64,000 bases of DNA, taken from Bimastos eiseni. Lineage: Eukaryota; Annelida; Clitellata; Crassiclitellata; Lumbricidae. Shown in pieces: positions 12,202 through 24,251 of this stretch (position 1 is its first letter; each line of letters opens with the position of its first letter). The notes below the pieces were generated by a model. It saw nothing but the letters and a program-made list of their open reading frames with translations. It was not told the origin of the DNA and did no database searches. A program made the position numbers and the translations under genes. The DNA is taken from assembly GCA_959347315.1 (NCBI GenBank), contig OY365806.1, forward strand, positions 31,076,156 through 31,140,155, in the 5' to 3' direction.

Positions 12202-12276
12202 TTAAGACGGTCTAAGACGGCTTGAGATATTTCCGTTTCAATCTTTGAATTCAGATAATTTATTTATTATTTTAGA

Positions 12277-15200
12277 ATGAATATTTTTAGATTGTGCGGC
12301 GACTTGTCGCATCTTCTTGCGATCTTCATTCTTCTCGTGAAAATCTGGAGAAGCAGATCTTGTGCAGGTCGGATATACGGGCAGCGCACCACCACTGTTA
12401 TTCTTTGTAGACACCACTGTTATTCTTTGTAGACACCACTGATCTTAATAATAGAACGTCTGGGTTTGTGTGGTGTTTAGTGTTGTTAACAATATGACCG
12501 ACTGGGTCGGATCTCACGACCATTTGTAAACGTTAGAAACGACAGAGGGTCATAGTTCATATGGTGTATTTTAGCGTATTTTATTTTTTGACGTGAAGAG
12601 ATGTGCAACTGTGGCTTAAATAGAGCCGGTATCGATGAAAACAGGACTGTGTAAGTAGAAACTGGATTGATGATAGGCATTATGCTTAAATGGAAGCAGG
12701 ATCGATCAAAATATCATGCTTAAGTAGAAGCTGGATTTATTAGAGAATGTCGATTGTTACGATGGAAGTGAAATCGATGAGAAGAAGGCGTGTACGTAGA
12801 AACTGGATTGATGAAAAGGAATATACCTAAATGGCCGAGTTTCGTAATACTTTACAAAAGTTGGACTTGTTACAAACAATGGGTCCGAGTTTTAATCTTT
12901 CCGACAATCGACCTAAGTAAGACACAGGTACTATTATTTGTGTCTTCAAAACGACAATCAACCTAACTAAAGCACAATTGCTGCTAATATTAGTGCATAC
13001 AAGTTACTACTTTCTATTGAAAACTAGAACAGCTAAAAAATTCATAAAAGTTGTGCAAGCTGCCGATGTAAAAAGCAAGAGAATGAGACTTTTTAAATAT
13101 TAAAAACGCGGATTCGGAAAAATTCAACTCATAAAACCTGGTAGTCGCACTCTGCAAGAAATTCAAACTCAGTTCATCCCTACCAACTAGGTATTTGGGT
13201 TTTGGTCAAATACTAGCCGTCGGACCGAATACGAATAGTGTTCACTTGAGATCTATTTTTGCATATGCAGCTGCTACAGCCAGTGGACTGAAGTAAATCT
13301 CTCATTCAAATAATATATGCTGTTCTTTGCAACAAAGCATTGCCTACTGCTAGGACTGTGGTATCGCGGTGTCAGTAATCTCATTCTTTGCCTACAGTGA
13401 CTGAACTAATAATGCAGCACTGACTGAGCTGTTAGTGACAATTTCCAAGTTTAGCTAAATTAGTTCCATTCCTAGTATATAATGAATTGGTAGAGGATGC
13501 AAACATTACATGTAGTTAACTGTTTACTTTAAGTTTATGTATTATAATTTGCTGAACTGAAACTTTTGCTTATGTTTGAAATTTTGAATGTTGTCGGTAG
13601 ATCTATTTTGTACACTATTTGTATTTATCTAAATTGTTCCAATTGTTCATATTCAGCCAAATACCAGTAGTGATAATCACCAATTCAGTGCAGCTCTAGT
13701 ATTGTATGTTTGTATGTTTGCATGCTTATAATGTCTGTATGCATTTGGTTATTAATGTAGCGCTTATAAGGATGCCAATGGGCACTAAACAGGGCTATCT
13801 GACAGATCTAAACAAGTGTGCTTTTAGGTTGAATGCATTTCAGAGTGACAATATAGTATGTTTGTGTAGTGATGATGATAGTAATAATATCTCCAGTGTT
13901 TTCATCATTGTCTTATTTATCGTCATTGTCATCATCTTTCTACTTCGACCTGTCTGCCATTTATGTATATAGGAGAGCCTTGTGACATTGATGAATGATG
14001 AATTAGGTGATAATTCTTATTATGACGTTGTAGATTATGACCATTATAACTATGATGTTTTGGGATATTGAGCAAGTCCTTCACTCAAAATAGCTCAGTA
14101 CCATCGATTACTTGATGTCTGGTTATTATATAGTTGCATTTAATATATGCACACATGATAATGAAAGAGGCATTATGGTTAATTATGATTGGATATGGTC
14201 AGTAGTTATTGTTGATCAAGTAATTATGATTTGATTGTAATCATATGATTAGTGCTTCAATGTAGATTAAAGTTGATTATCATCACTGTCTGCGTCAGGT
14301 CTGTCGGGAAAATCACAGGTCCTGTTTGCTATGGTCTTTTCGTCACGATACCTTGATCTTTTTGTGGTCTCTATCTCGGCTTACAACACGATAATGAAGT
14401 TGATCTTCATCTTTGCAACATACGTAACAGTCTTTCTCATCTACTTTAAATTCCGGACAACCTACAACACAGAGAACGATACATTTCGTGCAGAGTTCCT
14501 TGTCATCCCAGCACTTGGTCTGGCATTTCTTGTCAACCATGAAATGTCAGCTGTGGAGGTGAGAGAACTTCAGATTTCTTTTAGTAATATTAACTAATAA
14601 TGCTAATTATTGTTATTAGTCATGATGATAATAATCGATATTAGTATTGCTATTGCTGCTGCTATTAATATTTTAATAAAAAGATTTAAGTGTCAAAAGT
14701 TTGATGCATTGCATCCTGGGTTGCCAAGTCAATCCTTAGCAGGTGCTCAACTACTCGTCATACCTTCACTGGATAATAAATTGATCCTCGCATGATCTGC
14801 ATGTGTTTCATCGCATGCATGTTGACCTCAGTTGAAATTATTTAAACAGTCCATGAGGTGACACTATCTTCCATCCCACCAATTCTTTCTGTCAACTGGA
14901 TAAATGCTTGTGTGTATACACATATCAGATTGTTGATGATTTGATTTTATTAATATTATTATTGTTAATATTAATATGTTATTATTGTTATTTATTGATA
15001 TTTCAACATAGCTGTGCTATTGTCATCTTCAGGTGTTGTGGACATTCTCGATCTATCTGGAGTCGGTGGCAATTCTTCCGCAACTGTTTATGCTGAACAA
15101 GACTGGAGAGGCTGAAACCATAACAAGCCATTACCTGTTTGCCCTGGGTCTGTACCGTGCACTCTACATAGTCAACTGGATTTACCGCTACTACATGGAA

Positions 15201-18200
15201 ACCTTCTTTGATCTGATCATGGTCGTTGCCGGCTGCGTTCAGACGGTTCTCTACTGCGACTTCTTCTATCTGTATATTACTAAAGGCAAGTTGGATCCTA
15301 TCGAATCAGCCATTGGAGTCAATCAAATCTAATTGAATATAATAATTAGTCCTGTTGGGTTATGCATAGGAGTGGTGGTGTTAGTGAGATTTGAAATGTA
15401 GGGAGGAGTGGAACAGGGTCACAGCTCTTCCTCCTCCTTAAACCCTGCTTTTGCATAGGACTGCCATGTCAATCAATAGGTAGGTGTGGCTTAATCGTTT
15501 TTCTCGCTGGCTTGCAGTGTTTATCTGCTTGTTGGCGCTTCCTCGAATTCTGATTGGCCTAGACTACTGCTACGTCTAGTGCAGCGGAGGCGGAGGCGAG
15601 ATCATGGGCCATAGTCCTATAAGATGCTGTATATTTTGTGTCGTAGTGCGGCTCTCAAAGTTATTGTGATAACCACGCTTACACTCACACACATACACAC
15701 ACACACATATGTACATTCACGCACATACATACACTCATACATACACACACGCACGTACATGCACACGCAAATACAAACACACACAAACTCTCTTAATGAA
15801 ATAGAAAAATTCAATAAAGATGGACATATGAAACTTTTTTTAACCTTTATTTTGCAAAAGGTTTACATATATAATTAGGGTCCAAATAATCATTAAGACC
15901 CATGTCTGAAGTAAGCATATTAGTATTGGTGATAACGTTTTTTATTTCTACATTTATGTATACAATGAAAGGTACAATAATGTCCACAAAAACGGCTAAC
16001 AGAACTATGCAAATGCTTATAATTGAAAATCCAATATTCACAATGTCTAAACAGAAAATGTCTAAATGTATCTTGTGGTTGTCTGCCGAACGAGTCAAAT
16101 ATTCCCATACAAAGAATTCTATACATACAAAACTACCCAATGTTGACCCGGTTCATTGTGCGGATTGATATTACACACAAGTAGAGACGATTCTCGATTC
16201 TCGTACAGTTTTTGGTAGGCGAACACTAACAAATACTCCAGGGAACATGGATGCACAATTCTTAGCTCGTCAAAGTTATGATTCTATTCTGGCTCCATCC
16301 ATTTCGTTTCGCAACCTGTCAATCTCCAAAAAAATTTCACATTTTTACTGACCATTCAAATGTACTTTAAGTTGCGTCAGATTCTATGTGGTTAAAGTTG
16401 AATGGATTCTTATAGTTTCCATTAAAGACATCAGTATCTAGACATCCAATAACTATTCTGGTAGAAAATATCCAAAGAAAAGACTTTCTTTAGTGGCATC
16501 CAAATTACTGGCATACCTTTATCCGTTTGCAAGTGAGCAGGATGCACACCATGATTCAAAAATATGGAAAAGGCTTTGGTTAATGCAGATCCAGTTTTTT
16601 ACTTCAGTGGGAGCATCCTTGGAAAATGTGTTGATACATGTTAAAAGCTATTTATTTTTATCATTTATACTTTGACAGAAAAGAAACATCGCCAAAATTG
16701 GCCTATACCTACAACGAAAGTTTTTCTACGTCTAAATTTTGATCTGACGAGTTTATTCGTGGTGTAAACGTCCTTATCCAATAACCAATTTTCCAATCTT
16801 AATCACCATGGTCTTGATTTACCGTTTACTTGTCTTTTAAATCCATTCAAGCCGCCAAAACTTCCGGCGTGCCTTGGGTTGAAATACGAATCCATGAATA
16901 CGATTCCCAATTGAACTGTTGCTTTGCATTATATGTCTGCGATTCGGAGTAACTGGTTCAACTTCATCGTGCGAAGCATTCATATACGTATATGTCTTCG
17001 TTACCAACCAGCTTGCCCTTTTCCGTCCAAGTTACTTCTGGATTGTTTTTGATGTGAGACTAAAGACACTGGGCTTGATATTTTTATTTCTTTGGAACTG
17101 TGTCTAACACGATTGTCTCTATATCATTGGAATCTTTTGTGGAATCCATTTAAAAAAAATCTCGTACAGATGCGTCTATTTTGACTTTCTTATCGGGTTG
17201 GACAAAAACTGGACTTTATTACGACGTCAGACTTTTCGATATTCAAGTACTGACTTAAACTGTTCAAATAGTGTTTGGCTTTTTCATCGTTGGCAACATT
17301 TCTGTGTAAGATTTCGTATAATTCTCCATCCAGTTTAGATAGAGTCTTATCCAACATTGTTGCCTTATTCTTTTCAATCTGCCTTGGTTGTAAAATAAAT
17401 TTATATGTTTTGCACCATGTAGATTCTGACAGTTCCCAGTATTTGGTCCAAATATAATGGACACTTCTCAAGGATATCCACGCAAGCTTCGCAACATACT
17501 ATGGGAGCGCATGATAGAGACATTGATTCCACAGCGGTCGAATGGCAATGCATGCAAGTTAACATGGATTTCAGCCTTTCATTCTCCGGTCGTATATTTA
17601 TTTGTCAGAATTCACTCAAAACACATCTTTGGCTGACTGAATTTGTGATGAGAAAGCGAATTTAGAATCTTTGTCGTTGTCGATGACTTCATGATCACCC
17701 CAGAAAGTGACTCACTACTAACATCGCTACTTTGGTGTGAAACTGAATTTTTTTTATGTTCAAGATTTGCTAGTCGTTTAATATATGTTATGCACATAAT
17801 TGATGTTTTTCTATCACTATCTCACCAATTTACATCCGCATGTGTTCCCTTCGATTTTTATGATGAATAAAAATCATCATTTTAAAATGTTTTATGGCGA
17901 AATTGTATGTTTTTTCTTAGCAAGCACATAGGCAATCAACATTGTGTTGGCAGTAGATGTCTGATATGAAGACGTTTGCGCAAATCTAATGTATATGGAC
18001 GCATGCAGATTCATGATTGAAAAACTTATCGTCTCATAGAGACATACATGCATCATCATTATTGTAGTCGCAACCAGCAATATATATCAGCAATAACCAA
18101 CAGCAAAATACAATTACAGCAGTAACAACTACCAACAACAAACAACGACTACCACCAACTACCAACACAAACTACACATCATCATCATCGATTCTATCTC

Positions 18201-19297
18201 AAACACCATCAGCAACATCCTAACCATCCTTATTCACAGTATAATTATCACTATGCTATAAAATTTTGCTATCTTCTAATGCAACATTGATTTCCATCAT
18301 CGTCATCATCATTGTTGTCGTCTACCTAATGATTGATATGGCAGTCCTACGCTGGAGGAGCAGGAGCAAGGCTCTGTGACCCCTACTCCACTCCTCCCTG
18401 CGTTTCAAATCTGACTGACACCACTATTCAACAGGGCTTCAATCGATGGTCTATTCAACTGAAACTGCAGTCAAAAATCATGATCCATTGAGAAGCTTCG
18501 TCAAAATCTTATGAGTCCGAGAAGTCAAAACTTGACAGTCTAGTCACTTTTTTTCTCAAAATCACTGATGGATCTTGTCTAATCAGGCTAATCATATTGA
18601 TTTCATGATAATCTCTTAAATGTATATGTATCAAATGATCTTACTTCCTATAACTGTTCAAATATTTCTTATCAGTGTAATACCATCTTGTGATCTAAGA
18701 TGTCTCTGTATGACTTAAGGCTGGATAAGACTGATCTCTGGTTAATCTAAGCAAATCTTTGCAGTATTGTATCAAGTGGTGATCTGGATCAGTCTCTTAC
18801 TAAAATATTTACTTTTCTGCCACAGACAGATTTTCATGAAGACTTTTAGCCTACCTTAGGCCAAACTTTTAAAAATGCATTATTTAAATAGCCAGATACT
18901 TCATACATACATACATACATGCATGCATACAAAATGTGCATACATGCAGCCTGATGATGCAGGCCAGTATAATTAATTTAATGGAATTTTCTTATTGTTA
19001 TTGCTCTGTATCCCTTCTATAATTCAATCTAATCTTGTTGGTCAAGTCAAATCTTTTCTGTTAAGTTTCAGATGAACTTGTCAATTGATCAAATATTGAT
19101 TTTTATATGTAATCTAATCTTTCTATCCAAAATATCTGTTTTAATCTTTTGTGATGTAATGACTTTGGTGAATCTAATGTCATCTCATACAACTTATTCT
19201 CTAATATTAAAAAACTTAAGTAATTATCTAATATAATATTAGTATGAGTTCTTCTGTTTTAGTTTTGCGTGGAAAGAGTCTTGTTCTGCCTGTCTGA
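12277..19297 (+). CDS. KDELR: KDEL receptor (ER lumen protein-retaining receptor), 4 coding exons, complete
   Basis: Seven-helix Golgi receptor that binds C-terminal KDEL signals of escaped ER chaperones and returns them to the ER in COPI vesicles. Coding exons are 12277-12367, 14299-14558, 15033-15285 and 19263-19297. Phases agree (1, 0, 1) and the sum is 639 nt, 212 residues, the same length as human KDELR. The protein starts [18 protein letters not shown]47 and D50 (SSRYLDLF), E117 at the end of exon 2 and the block [12 protein letters not shown] fall at their human positions. Introns 1 and 2 are GT-AG. Intron 3 uses GC (AAAG|GCAAGT), a recognised minor donor class. Exon 4 encodes [11 protein letters not shown], so the human di-lysine K206-K207 and S209 read K-S and V. 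An AG directly before the start codon (12274-12275, after a T-rich run) suggests a 5' UTR intron; I could not place its upstream exon. A possible poly(A) signal is at 19882-19887. Identification is secure; the fourth exon is slightly less so because it is short. Confidence 0.95.
15676..15785. repeat. CA-rich microsatellite
   Basis: Interrupted (CA)n with ACAT variants in KDEL receptor intron 3. Open frames on both strands here (15617-15878) are produced by the repeat. Confidence 0.85.
15890..16265 (-). pseudogene. Polinton cysteine protease (adenain-like) remnant
   Basis: The N-terminal part reads [13 protein letters not shown]. It is followed by [15 protein letters not shown], which carries the catalytic histidine of adenovirus-type proteases. 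After a frameshift come [10 protein letters not shown] and then [10 protein letters not shown], which carries the catalytic cysteine. Motif order and spacing match the C5-family protease of Polintons. At least one stop and one frameshift separate the two halves, so it is inactive. An AATAAA-like sequence follows closely at about 15850-15860 on the minus strand. Confidence 0.65.
16365..16485 (-). pseudogene. Fragment resembling Polinton major capsid protein
   Basis: A single open stretch of about 38 codons contains [17 protein letters not shown] and PFNFNH. This resembles the segment of the double jelly-roll capsid protein that Polintons share with adintoviruses, in which a residue run like VVG(L/C) is followed by FNG and NPFNF. 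The frame closes with TAA at its end. Only this scrap of the protein is present; the assignment is from memory of the family and moderate at best. Confidence 0.4.
16490..16895 (-). pseudogene. Polinton integrase remnant
   Basis: Starts with [19 protein letters not shown]. After an in-frame TGA it continues through [15 protein letters not shown] and, further on, [10 protein letters not shown]. These correspond to the zinc-binding/linker region and the start of the DDE catalytic core of the retroviral-type integrase that Polintons encode (family knowledge). Several stops and a frame change are visible, and the catalytic triad cannot be followed to the end. Non-functional. Confidence 0.6.
17190..17600 (-). 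pseudogene. Polinton-associated RING-like / LDKxL protein remnant
   Basis: At about 17470-17570 a frame reads CMHC then, about 16 residues on, CCEAC and a KCP triplet, resembling the tail of a RING finger whose final cysteine is lost. A frame change leads into the 93-codon frame at 17190-17471, with [11 protein letters not shown] and [15 protein letters not shown]. These match a helical motif I recall from an uncharacterised protein encoded by many animal Polintons. Its usual C-terminal stretch continues in another frame near 17010-17080 ([11 protein letters not shown]). Function of this family is not known. Broken by frameshifts; not a working gene. Confidence 0.55.
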
Positions 19298-22200
19298 ACT
19301 GAATTGAATCTCTCCATCCTTCCGTCCATTATTGACCATGACATTGTCTGATAGGTCAGTCCGATGGACGACCAGTCCTATCGGTCACCCGTCAGGTGCT
19401 GCTGGACCAACGACTGACTACAATTTCTGAAAACTGCTTTTGTGTCATCGTTTTTAAGATTATTTTGGTTGAGTTTGTTTCTTATGGTCGTTTCTAGAGG
19501 TTGTGTTCATAGGTAGATCTAGGGTACAGTTTGTGTGGGCAATGAAAACCCCTTCCAGTGGCACGGATAAATAGTGCATAAATGGTGGCACAATGAAACT
19601 AAAATGTCTAATGAGTGAAGTAGATACAAACCATTTGAAGTTACCAATATGTAATTGATGAGCATGGTTTCTCACTTCTGGTTCAGGCTATATCTCATTG
19701 AAGTTTTCTGCATATATGTACAATTTGTCTCCTTTATGTGGGTCTTTCTCTCCCACTGGTTTCCTTTTTATTGTACATTTCTCCCCATATATATTCATCC
19801 TGCCCACGAGTCTACTTCAGCGGGTGCAAACCACAAGCCATACCTGGCTAAAGCGGATCGTTAACTTGACTGAGGGAAGTAAATAAACATGGCATGTTGT
19901 ACCCACCATGTAATGTGTGTGTTTGGAGGGGGTCTGGTCACTCCACTCACTGGCATAGTGCCTCTCAAATGTGCTGGTAAAGTAAGGGCAAACTAGTTAT
20001 TTACTAAAGTGATGAACTAGCAATAAAAAATAGTTTCTTTCCAACCAGGCTCTTTCGGCTTAAGTACCGGCAGGTATTTTGTGATGGTTATACTGCCTCA
20101 CAGTGAGTTCTTATATCTCCTAAATGAAAGCGGCCAGTGATTTCGGAAGAGGCTACATGAATTTCATAAACAATTGTACTTTTGAAATCTTTGTCTTTTT
20201 GCAAAGCTAGGAATTTGTTGCAAGCATTGAGGTAATCGAGGAATATTTACATAATGTAAATAGTTGTCACCCTCAATTTTTAAGCGATAATGAACACTTG
20301 GTTTTCCCAGAAATTGGGTCGTGTGTTCTTATCTGATTGAATTTGTCCAAATGTCGTCCCTGCATAAGTTGGTAGAGCAGAATAATGCTAGTGAGGTGCT
20401 ATATCAAAATGCTGTGAATAAATAGATTAGCTATTCATTTATCAATAAAAATGGTTGAAAAATATCCAGTGAACAGCACACAATTACTGTGCCTAAATTA
20501 TTGTGCTTGCTGTTAAGTGTGCTGAACACACTTACAAGGGGCCAGTTTTGTCCTTTTAAAAAGTTTCGTGTGTGACTTATCGCAAATTTCATTTTCGGGT
20601 AAGAGGCATGCAAAATTACCCGTAGTAGTGTCATTACTGTATTTACTTTGTTGCTGTTGGTATATGGGGTTGCGGCACTTACTGTAAGTTAATCTGCTCG
20701 ATTAGCAGTTTTTTTCATCCCTGAGCAGCAAAGGGCACATTAATTTGTGTAATCTTTGTGTCCCAAAAGCAATGGTATTAGGGTTATGAAGTACTTTTGG
20801 TTTGCAGAGGTGTGTTCATTTTAATTACGGCTGTCAATGTTTAATAGTATTTCTGTGCGTTTTATTTCCTGTTTATATTGATGATGATGATGACAACATG
20901 TTGCGATGATGATTATCAGTTAAAATAAGGCATTCTTATCAACTTCATCACTTGCACCATCACCATAGTAACAGATGAGAATGAAATAATTGTTATTGTT
21001 ATTGTTAGATTTGTCCAGTCTCTGAGTAACCTCCAGGAGTTAGCTAAATAGTTCAGATGTATTTTTGGGAGAGACCATTTTATAAGGCACGAGATGTTTC
21101 AGCTGACTCAGTCTATATCCCACATCCTACAAGTGCCTTCAAAATTTATCTATTTATTTCTGTGATTTGCTGAGTCTGAATTTATCTGTACGACTTTTAA
21201 CTGCTGCTTATTTCTTCTTTTGAGTTAACTTTTTTAACTAATATTATTATAATATTATTCATGAAGTATATTCTATGTTTATTAACAAAAAACAGATTAA
21301 GCATTTAAATCATTATGTGGCTATAAATAAACGTGGCTAACAAAGATTATCAGAAATATATAATTATGTTATGTATAAACTTGCCCAGAAATATGATTAT
21401 GTGTATACTTTTGTGTTTGTTGATGTCTAATGTTAGCAAGAAATAGGACATTTTCTTAAATGTGAAAGTTGATGGGGAGCCATATTATGGTCAGATATCC
21501 TGCAGAATGATTGTTAAGAGTGGTTGTAGGTAATCTTGCCAATATCTAGACATGATTTACATGCATCCGTCAGATAGACCTTTTGTTTTCCTGGTTTTTT
21601 CAGTTTGTCTGCTTGTCTATTGTTTCTGTACAAGTCTATCTGTCTGTCTGTCTGTCTGTCTTTGACCGAGTAGTGTATATGTTATTATTGCTATTGGACA
21701 GCCGCATTATTGTAAGTTAGTTTTTGTCTCTGTTTTTTCCAACTACACAAGCCCTCTAGCGAATTTCAACCGTCCTCATGGCCTGGTACATCACAACCTC
21801 CTCTGGGACAAGCTTTTGTATTCTCCGTCACTCAGTGTCCTCGAGGGTCTTTGAGAAGCGGTGTGGACGGTCTTGATTTTGCTGGTGGCTATAACACGCA
21901 TAGTCTCTAGTGCTTCACAGGATTGGCCGGGCAGTTTGTTGAGCAGGTGGTACCAACGAGGGTGGTACTCGCACACACTACCAAGAAACCCAGCAAGTGT
22001 GTCGTGCATGAGGCCACGAACAATGCTCAACCGCCAATCTAATCTATTGCCTGCTGGGAAGCACTCGTACTCAGACTGGCGCCAGCAAGGTATGCACACC
22101 TCCACGGCAGTAGGGCCTACGCCATTTTATTTTAAAAGCAGCCTCACATTGGTGTGGTCGGCCGTGTGTCTGTCTGACATAACTATGGCCAAATACAATA

Positions 22201-24251
22201 CATCGTCATTAAACACTTTCAACTTAGACCTGCGGTTGCTGGCGTTCAAATGTTTAAACTGACCAAAGTCTCCATACTAAAACGCCTAAATTTAGTTCCT
22301 CCACGCGCCGTAAGCAGAGGCCTAGGCCTATAGTCGAGGTGATATCGCTTTTTTTACATCAACGAAATCAAATAAAATTTGGTTTCTCTTGGTTAAGTGA
22401 GAGTCAGCAAACCAGTCAGCTGTTTGTTCACTTAGTTTGAATTTGATTGTAATAACAGCAAGTGTTTTAGGAAACTAGTCAGCTATTGGCTATATAGTTC
22501 AGTGTGTACAGTTTGAATTAAAGTGTGATATCGAGAATTAGAAGGCAGACAATATGAAGGACAGAGTTTGATTATAATTATGTTAAGTAAGTCATTGAAT
22601 AAGATATAAGATAAAACGTAAAGGACCGAGATTACAACACTGAGACTCCCATGTTTAACTTTCTAAAGTTAGAGATACGCCTATTATCTCTGTATGGCGC
22701 CATTGCAAGAAACACATTCAAGGCAGTCATATAGGTAACTAGACAACAACCTAGCTAAAAGTCAGTAGTTGAGTGACTCTTGTGCCGTAATTAGCTAACT
22801 TTTCTAGCAGGATATCACTTTTGTAGCATGATATATTATGATTCATGACATTGAAGGCTTTGACCAGATGAAAGAAGATAGGCCAACCAATGGAATAAGC
22901 CTATCCTCTATTTTAGAAGTAGGCCTATTTGAGACTTTATCATACAGCGGCATAATTGGAGAGTGGCCTATTTACCGGAAGGCCGTACTGCATGGAAGGA
23001 AAATAATTGTGATGCCAAATTTATCATTGTAAGTAATAAGTCTCTCATACATAATCTTTTCATAATATTAGGAAAAGAAAGGAAAAACAGAGATGAGTCT
23101 GCAACTATAAGAAACGTATCGATCTCCTTTTTATAAATAGGAAGAATTTTTGCGATTTTTATTGCCTGAGGAAATATCCATGAAAGTACTGAGACAGCAA
23201 TTAACTTAATGATCTCAGATAATTGGGAAGCAACAAGCTGGATAGAGGGAAACCAACATACGAATCAATAGTCTCTGCAGTGAGTTTTATAAATACTATG
23301 ACTAGCAAAGATGTTGGGTTGGCTAAGCCACTAAAGAATATGCAATGTCTGATAAACTTCGTTAAAGCAATTTACCAACGCTCCAAGTCCTCATTTTTTC
23401 TTCTATTATGTATAAGACTATAAGAGATTCTGTTTTTTCTTTTTGTTCTCTACCTCTAACGAGGCTTCAAGTTTTAATGTCTTTATTGTGCTTCCAAAAC
23501 TCTGAATTATAATATTCTTTTATTTTATAGCCTTCAATCTCACAGATTTAAACTTAATCCTAGCGCTGGAGTCAAGAAAAAGAAAAAAGTTCTTCTTGGA
23601 ATTCCTCACGTACGTTAAATATAATTGAGCTTTCATTCGACTAGGTAAATAATATTCTGTTATGATCAATTTCTGAACTAAAGGCCTCTCTTTAAGAACC
23701 AATGCTCTAAACACCGGAACGAGACACTGGCATTGCTGTGTCATAAACCTGAAGCCAAAAAAAGAGTACAGAGAATAGAGTCTGCGCGCGAAGAAGGGTG
23801 CGTAGGTCTAGTCCGTGCCTCGAGCGCTGGGGTCAAAGACACTATGGCATAGGTTAGAGGTCAACCGAACAGAACAATCTGCAACGCCCCGTTTCCTATA
23901 ACCACCCATCCCACTGCATCGACGTGAGTGGGAAACAAATTCTAGTCTTCACCCCTCTTCTCAAAACCTCTGGACCTACCGTCTCTGGGTTGAATGTTTG
24001 TGCTAACGGTGTACTCTGACCTGTGTGCCGCGGCAGACCAACGAAAATGAGGGTGCGCATTGCGCAAAGAGGGGTGCAAGCCGTTATCGGGTAGAAGAAA
24101 TTGTAAATCTAGGTAACGACTCAACGAAAATGACCCGAATCATCATTATAATAATTATGGCTATGATTACGATGACTATAATGCAGACGATTGTGATCAG
24201 GGTGACGGTCTTTAAAGATGTTGATGACGGTAGTCGCACTGGCCGTGATAT
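19298..24251. other. No gene recognised
   Basis: The first part is likely the KDEL receptor 3' UTR. A (CTGT)n run is at about 21636-21662. Plus-strand frame 21861-22262 and minus-strand frame 21791-22105 overlap, and neither was recognised. Frames at 22838-23032 and 24025-24288 have no motif. Otherwise AT-rich unique-looking DNA. Confidence 0.45.
21791..22105 (-). other. Unrecognised 104-codon frame with protein-like composition
   Basis: The translation is Cys/Trp/His-containing and compositionally protein-like (HPRWYHLLNKLPGQSCEAL), unlike most chance frames here. It is preceded on the minus strand by a weak CAG acceptor. The opposite strand is also open, with a good donor (CAGCAAG|GTATGC at 22088), so direction is unclear. 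Could be a fragment of a mobile element or an isolated exon. No function assigned. Confidence 0.2.

Larger units (their letters stand above)
15840..17800 (-). mobile_element. Degenerate Polinton/Maverick (adintovirus-like) element, antisense in KDEL receptor intron 3
   Basis: Reading the minus strand from high to low coordinates gives a series of broken frames typical of Polintons. These are a RING-like cysteine cluster with a coiled LDKxL-type protein, a retroviral-type integrase, a short piece resembling the major capsid protein and an adenain-like cysteine protease. Each is interrupted by stops or frameshifts and no recoverable gene is present. I saw no DNA polymerase B or packaging ATPase and no terminal inverted repeats, so this is an internal fragment; its outer limits are uncertain. 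The element lies wholly inside the 3977-bp GC-AG intron of the KDEL receptor gene, in the opposite orientation. Confidence 0.75.

Noticed and set aside
15847..16168. Overlapping hydrophobic frames on both strands as membrane protein genes
   Set aside because: They coincide with the decayed Polinton protease; the hydrophobic minus frame is a neighbouring frame of it.
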